The notes below the pieces were generated by a model that was not told the origin of the DNA, did no database searches, and saw only the letters and a program-made list of their open reading frames with translations. The position numbers were made by a program, and so were the translations under genes. DNA of 64,000 nt from Sphingomonadales bacterium 39-57-19. GTDB taxonomy: Bacteria > Pseudomonadota > Alphaproteobacteria > Sphingomonadales > Sphingomonadaceae. Position 1 is the first letter of the stretch. Every line of letters begins with the position of its first letter. The DNA is taken from assembly GCA_002282385.1 (NCBI GenBank), contig NCJG01000002.1:248001-312000 (forward strand), in the 5' to 3' direction. Below are positions 62,538 through 64,000 of the stretch, piece by piece.

Positions 62538-63029
62538 TTATCCCGAATCGATCCGGCCCTGATCAAGGTTCAATGATGCCCGAACAAGAATTTCCCTCAA
62601 TGTACGTTTTTCTTCAAGCGTCGTATTTCGCCATAAGAGATCATGCAGCCTATCAGCAGATTCTCTCAGTTCCGGCAGAAGCTTATCGATTTGCTCGGTT
62701 AGGATGAGTTGCCATGCCCGACGGTCTGTGGTGGCTCTTTGCCTTTCCATCAATCCTTTCGCACAAAGTCCGGCGACCGCTTGGCCGATAGTTGCAGATT
62801 CCAGTTCGAGTCGCTTTGCAATTTCAGACTGCATCAACAACGGTTCACGAAGAAGTTGTCCGATTATTCGCCATTGCGTCTGATTGAGACCTATTTTGCC
62901 GATCCGTGCATCATAAGCTCGTCTTGCCCCACGACTGATGTCGTCCATCAAGTAAAGTATACGGTCGTCGTCAGTAAGCGCGCTTTCTCTTGGCATCGGT
63001 CGCGGCATAGGGTCGAGTTTCGAGTTCAT
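62538..63029 (-). CDS. MarR family transcriptional regulator
   Basis: A 163-residue MarR-type regulator. The winged helix is LNQTQWRIIGQLLREPLLMQSEIAKRLELESATIGQAVAGLCAKGLMERQRATTDRRAWQLILTEQ, with the wing Arg/Asp pair (TTDRRAW). It is divergent from an emrA-like adaptor gene, the common arrangement of a MarR repressor with its drug-efflux target. Codon choice is less GC-biased than in the rest of the window, which may reflect acquisition. Confidence 0.92.
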   Translation of the reverse strand: MNSKLDPMPRPMPRESALTDDDRILYLMDDISRGARRAYDARIGKIGLNQTQWRIIGQLLREPLLMQSEIAKRLELESATIGQAVAGLCAKGLMERQRATTDRRAWQLILTEQIDKLLPELRESADRLHDLLWRNTTLEEKRTLREILVRASLNLDQGRIDSG

Positions 63030-63070
63030 ACCGCTGTTTAAAGGGTTTCGTCAGATTGCCCAAACTCAAA

Positions 63071-63092
63071 GTACTAAACAATTTTACTATAC
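63071..63092. promoter_or_regulatory. Candidate MarR operator
   Basis: An imperfect inverted repeat, GTACTAAA and TTTACTATAC around a CAATT-type centre, lies between marR and the emrA-like gene, where a MarR site would be expected. Symmetry is partial; support is mostly positional. Confidence 0.35.
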
Positions 63093-63155
63093 GTGTGGGA
63101 GTGTCTACGTCATGAGGCGGTATCATACATAACCAAAATAATTCGAAAGAGGCAG

Positions 63156-64000
63156 ATGACCGATAATCCAAATGATCGGGAGCAAGAGAGCACGCCTGCA
63201 TCCAGCCTGCGATCCAAACGCAAGTTACATATTGTAATCTTCATAGCGGTTGCCGCTGCCCTCATCGCAGGTGGATGGTGGTATTTCAGGTATGTCAGCT
63301 ACGGGCAGTATATGCAGTCGACTGACAACGCTTATGTTGCTGCCGACAGCGTCGTTGTCTCGTCAAAAGTCGCCGGCTACGTCGACAAGGTTCTCGTCTC
63401 AGAGAACGATCAGGTAAATCGTGGCGAGGCGCTCGTGCAGCTGGACCTGCGCGACTATGACGCTCAGGCACAACAGGCACGTGCGCAAATCGCCGCAACG
63501 CTTGCCGGGGCAGACACCATCCGCTCGCAGGTAACCGAACAGGACGCAGCAATCCGCCAGGCGCAGGCTCAACTTGCAGCGAAGCGAGCGACACTCGACC
63601 TCGCCAATGGGCAGGTAGCCAGGTATCGACCCCTCGCCGCGACCGGAGCGGAACCGCGTGAAAAGCTTGAGCAGTATGAGACACAGGCGCAGCAGGCGCG
63701 AGCCGAATTTGTTTCGGCCCAGGCTGCAGTCTCTGCAGCCACCAGTCGACGAGGCACCCTTTTCAAACAGATCGGCCAGGCCCAGGCCCAGTCTGATGCG
63801 GCGCGCGCACAGCTGGAAGCTGCGGATCTTAATGTCACATCGACCCTGCTGCGAGCGAGCAAGGGCGGCCGCGTGGGCGATCTCTCGGTAAGGGTCGGCC
63901 AATTCGTTCAGCCCGGTCAGCGATTGATGACCGTGGTTCCAGTGAAAGAAATTTATGTGACGGCTAATTTCAAGGAGACGCAGGTAGGCCTCATGCGCGC
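63156..64000 (+). CDS. EmrA/HlyD-type efflux adaptor, 3' end cut off by window edge
   Basis: The first 281 residues of a membrane fusion protein, open to the window's right edge. After a polar N-terminus comes one helix (LHIVIFIAVAAALIAGGWWYF), then YMQSTDNAYVAADSVVVSSKVAGYVDKVLVSENDQVNRGEALVQLD, the EmrA-type lipoyl start with the TDNAYV motif. A coiled coil rich in Gln/Ala follows, then STLLRASKGGRVGDLSVRVGQFVQPGQRLMTVVP. EmrA partners an MFS pump (EmrB) that would lie beyond the window. AAAGAGG precedes the ATG. It is divergent from marR. Confidence 0.92.
   Translation, partial: MTDNPNDREQESTPASSLRSKRKLHIVIFIAVAAALIAGGWWYFRYVSYGQYMQSTDNAYVAADSVVVSSKVAGYVDKVLVSENDQVNRGEALVQLDLRDYDAQAQQARAQIAATLAGADTIRSQVTEQDAAIRQAQAQLAAKRATLDLANGQVARYRPLAATGAEPREKLEQYETQAQQARAEFVSAQAAVSAATSRRGTLFKQIGQAQAQSDAARAQLEAADLNVTSTLLRASKGGRVGDLSVRVGQFVQPGQRLMTVVPVKEIYVTANFKETQVGLMR

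Noticed and set aside
62198..62707. 169-codon plus-strand frame after the ABC exporter operon
   Set aside because: Its right part is antisense to the clear marR gene and its left part shows no domain or codon bias; no recognisable product.
1..64000. tRNA, rRNA or CRISPR genes
   Set aside because: No cloverleaf-type sequence with a GGTTCGAATCC-like arm, no rRNA block and no regularly spaced direct repeats were found on reading through.

Overview
The window reads as chromosome of a sphingomonad-type alphaproteobacterium. This is inferred from a SciP/DUF1153 regulator (an alphaproteobacterial cell-cycle protein), DUF3297, DUF1330-like and DUF7010 genes, an mcl-type PHA synthase/depolymerase pair, intergenic CTGAGCCCGTCGAAG palindromes of the kind scattered through sphingomonad genomes, and a coding style of moderately high GC. 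No rRNA, tRNA, CRISPR array, complete insertion sequence or phage was seen. Both ends cut through genes: lepA on the left and an emrA-like gene on the right.

1-13.8 kb holds mostly housekeeping and storage genes: lepA (partial), an ABC-F ATPase, a pnuC plus nicotinamide-riboside-kinase pair, an orphan OmpR-type regulator, a penicillin-binding beta-lactamase-fold protein, phaC-DUF2442-phaZ, an FprA-type ferredoxin reductase, an MTA/SAH nucleosidase-like protein and a DUF445 protein. 13.8-19.1 kb carries an RND efflux pump whose inner-membrane subunit has a compositionally odd insertion, then sciP. 19.6-34 kb holds mnmA, a foldback (MITE-like) element, two serine hydrolases, a BaiN-like flavoprotein, typA, a bile-acid-symporter-like carrier, the tesA/ybbA/ybbP-like locus, and telA with an XpaC-like partner. 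34-43 kb carries carbohydrate and signalling genes: galM, a receiver protein, a sensor kinase split by one in-frame stop codon, and a tightly coupled GH43-uxaC-uxuB operon.

43-55 kb is the most distinctive region. A sterol-desaturase-like hydroxylase with a divergent LysR gene is followed by two sulfatases with CxPxR active sites, a lipoprotein that keeps both catalytic cysteines of formylglycine-generating enzyme, a TetR regulator, two tandem haloalkane dehalogenases and a GST-like protein. Three inverted repeats of one geometry (TTGRCA-N7-TGYCAA) lie in front of the three transcription units formed by these genes, which suggests one regulon for an undetermined sulfated and/or halogenated substrate.

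54.8-64 kb holds a sulfotransferase-like protein coupled to a class IV aminotransferase, a TetR-controlled ABC exporter operon (permease, ATPase, adaptor, outer-membrane channel, all coupled by ATGA overlaps), a gene-free stretch of different composition, and a MarR/emrA-like locus at the edge.
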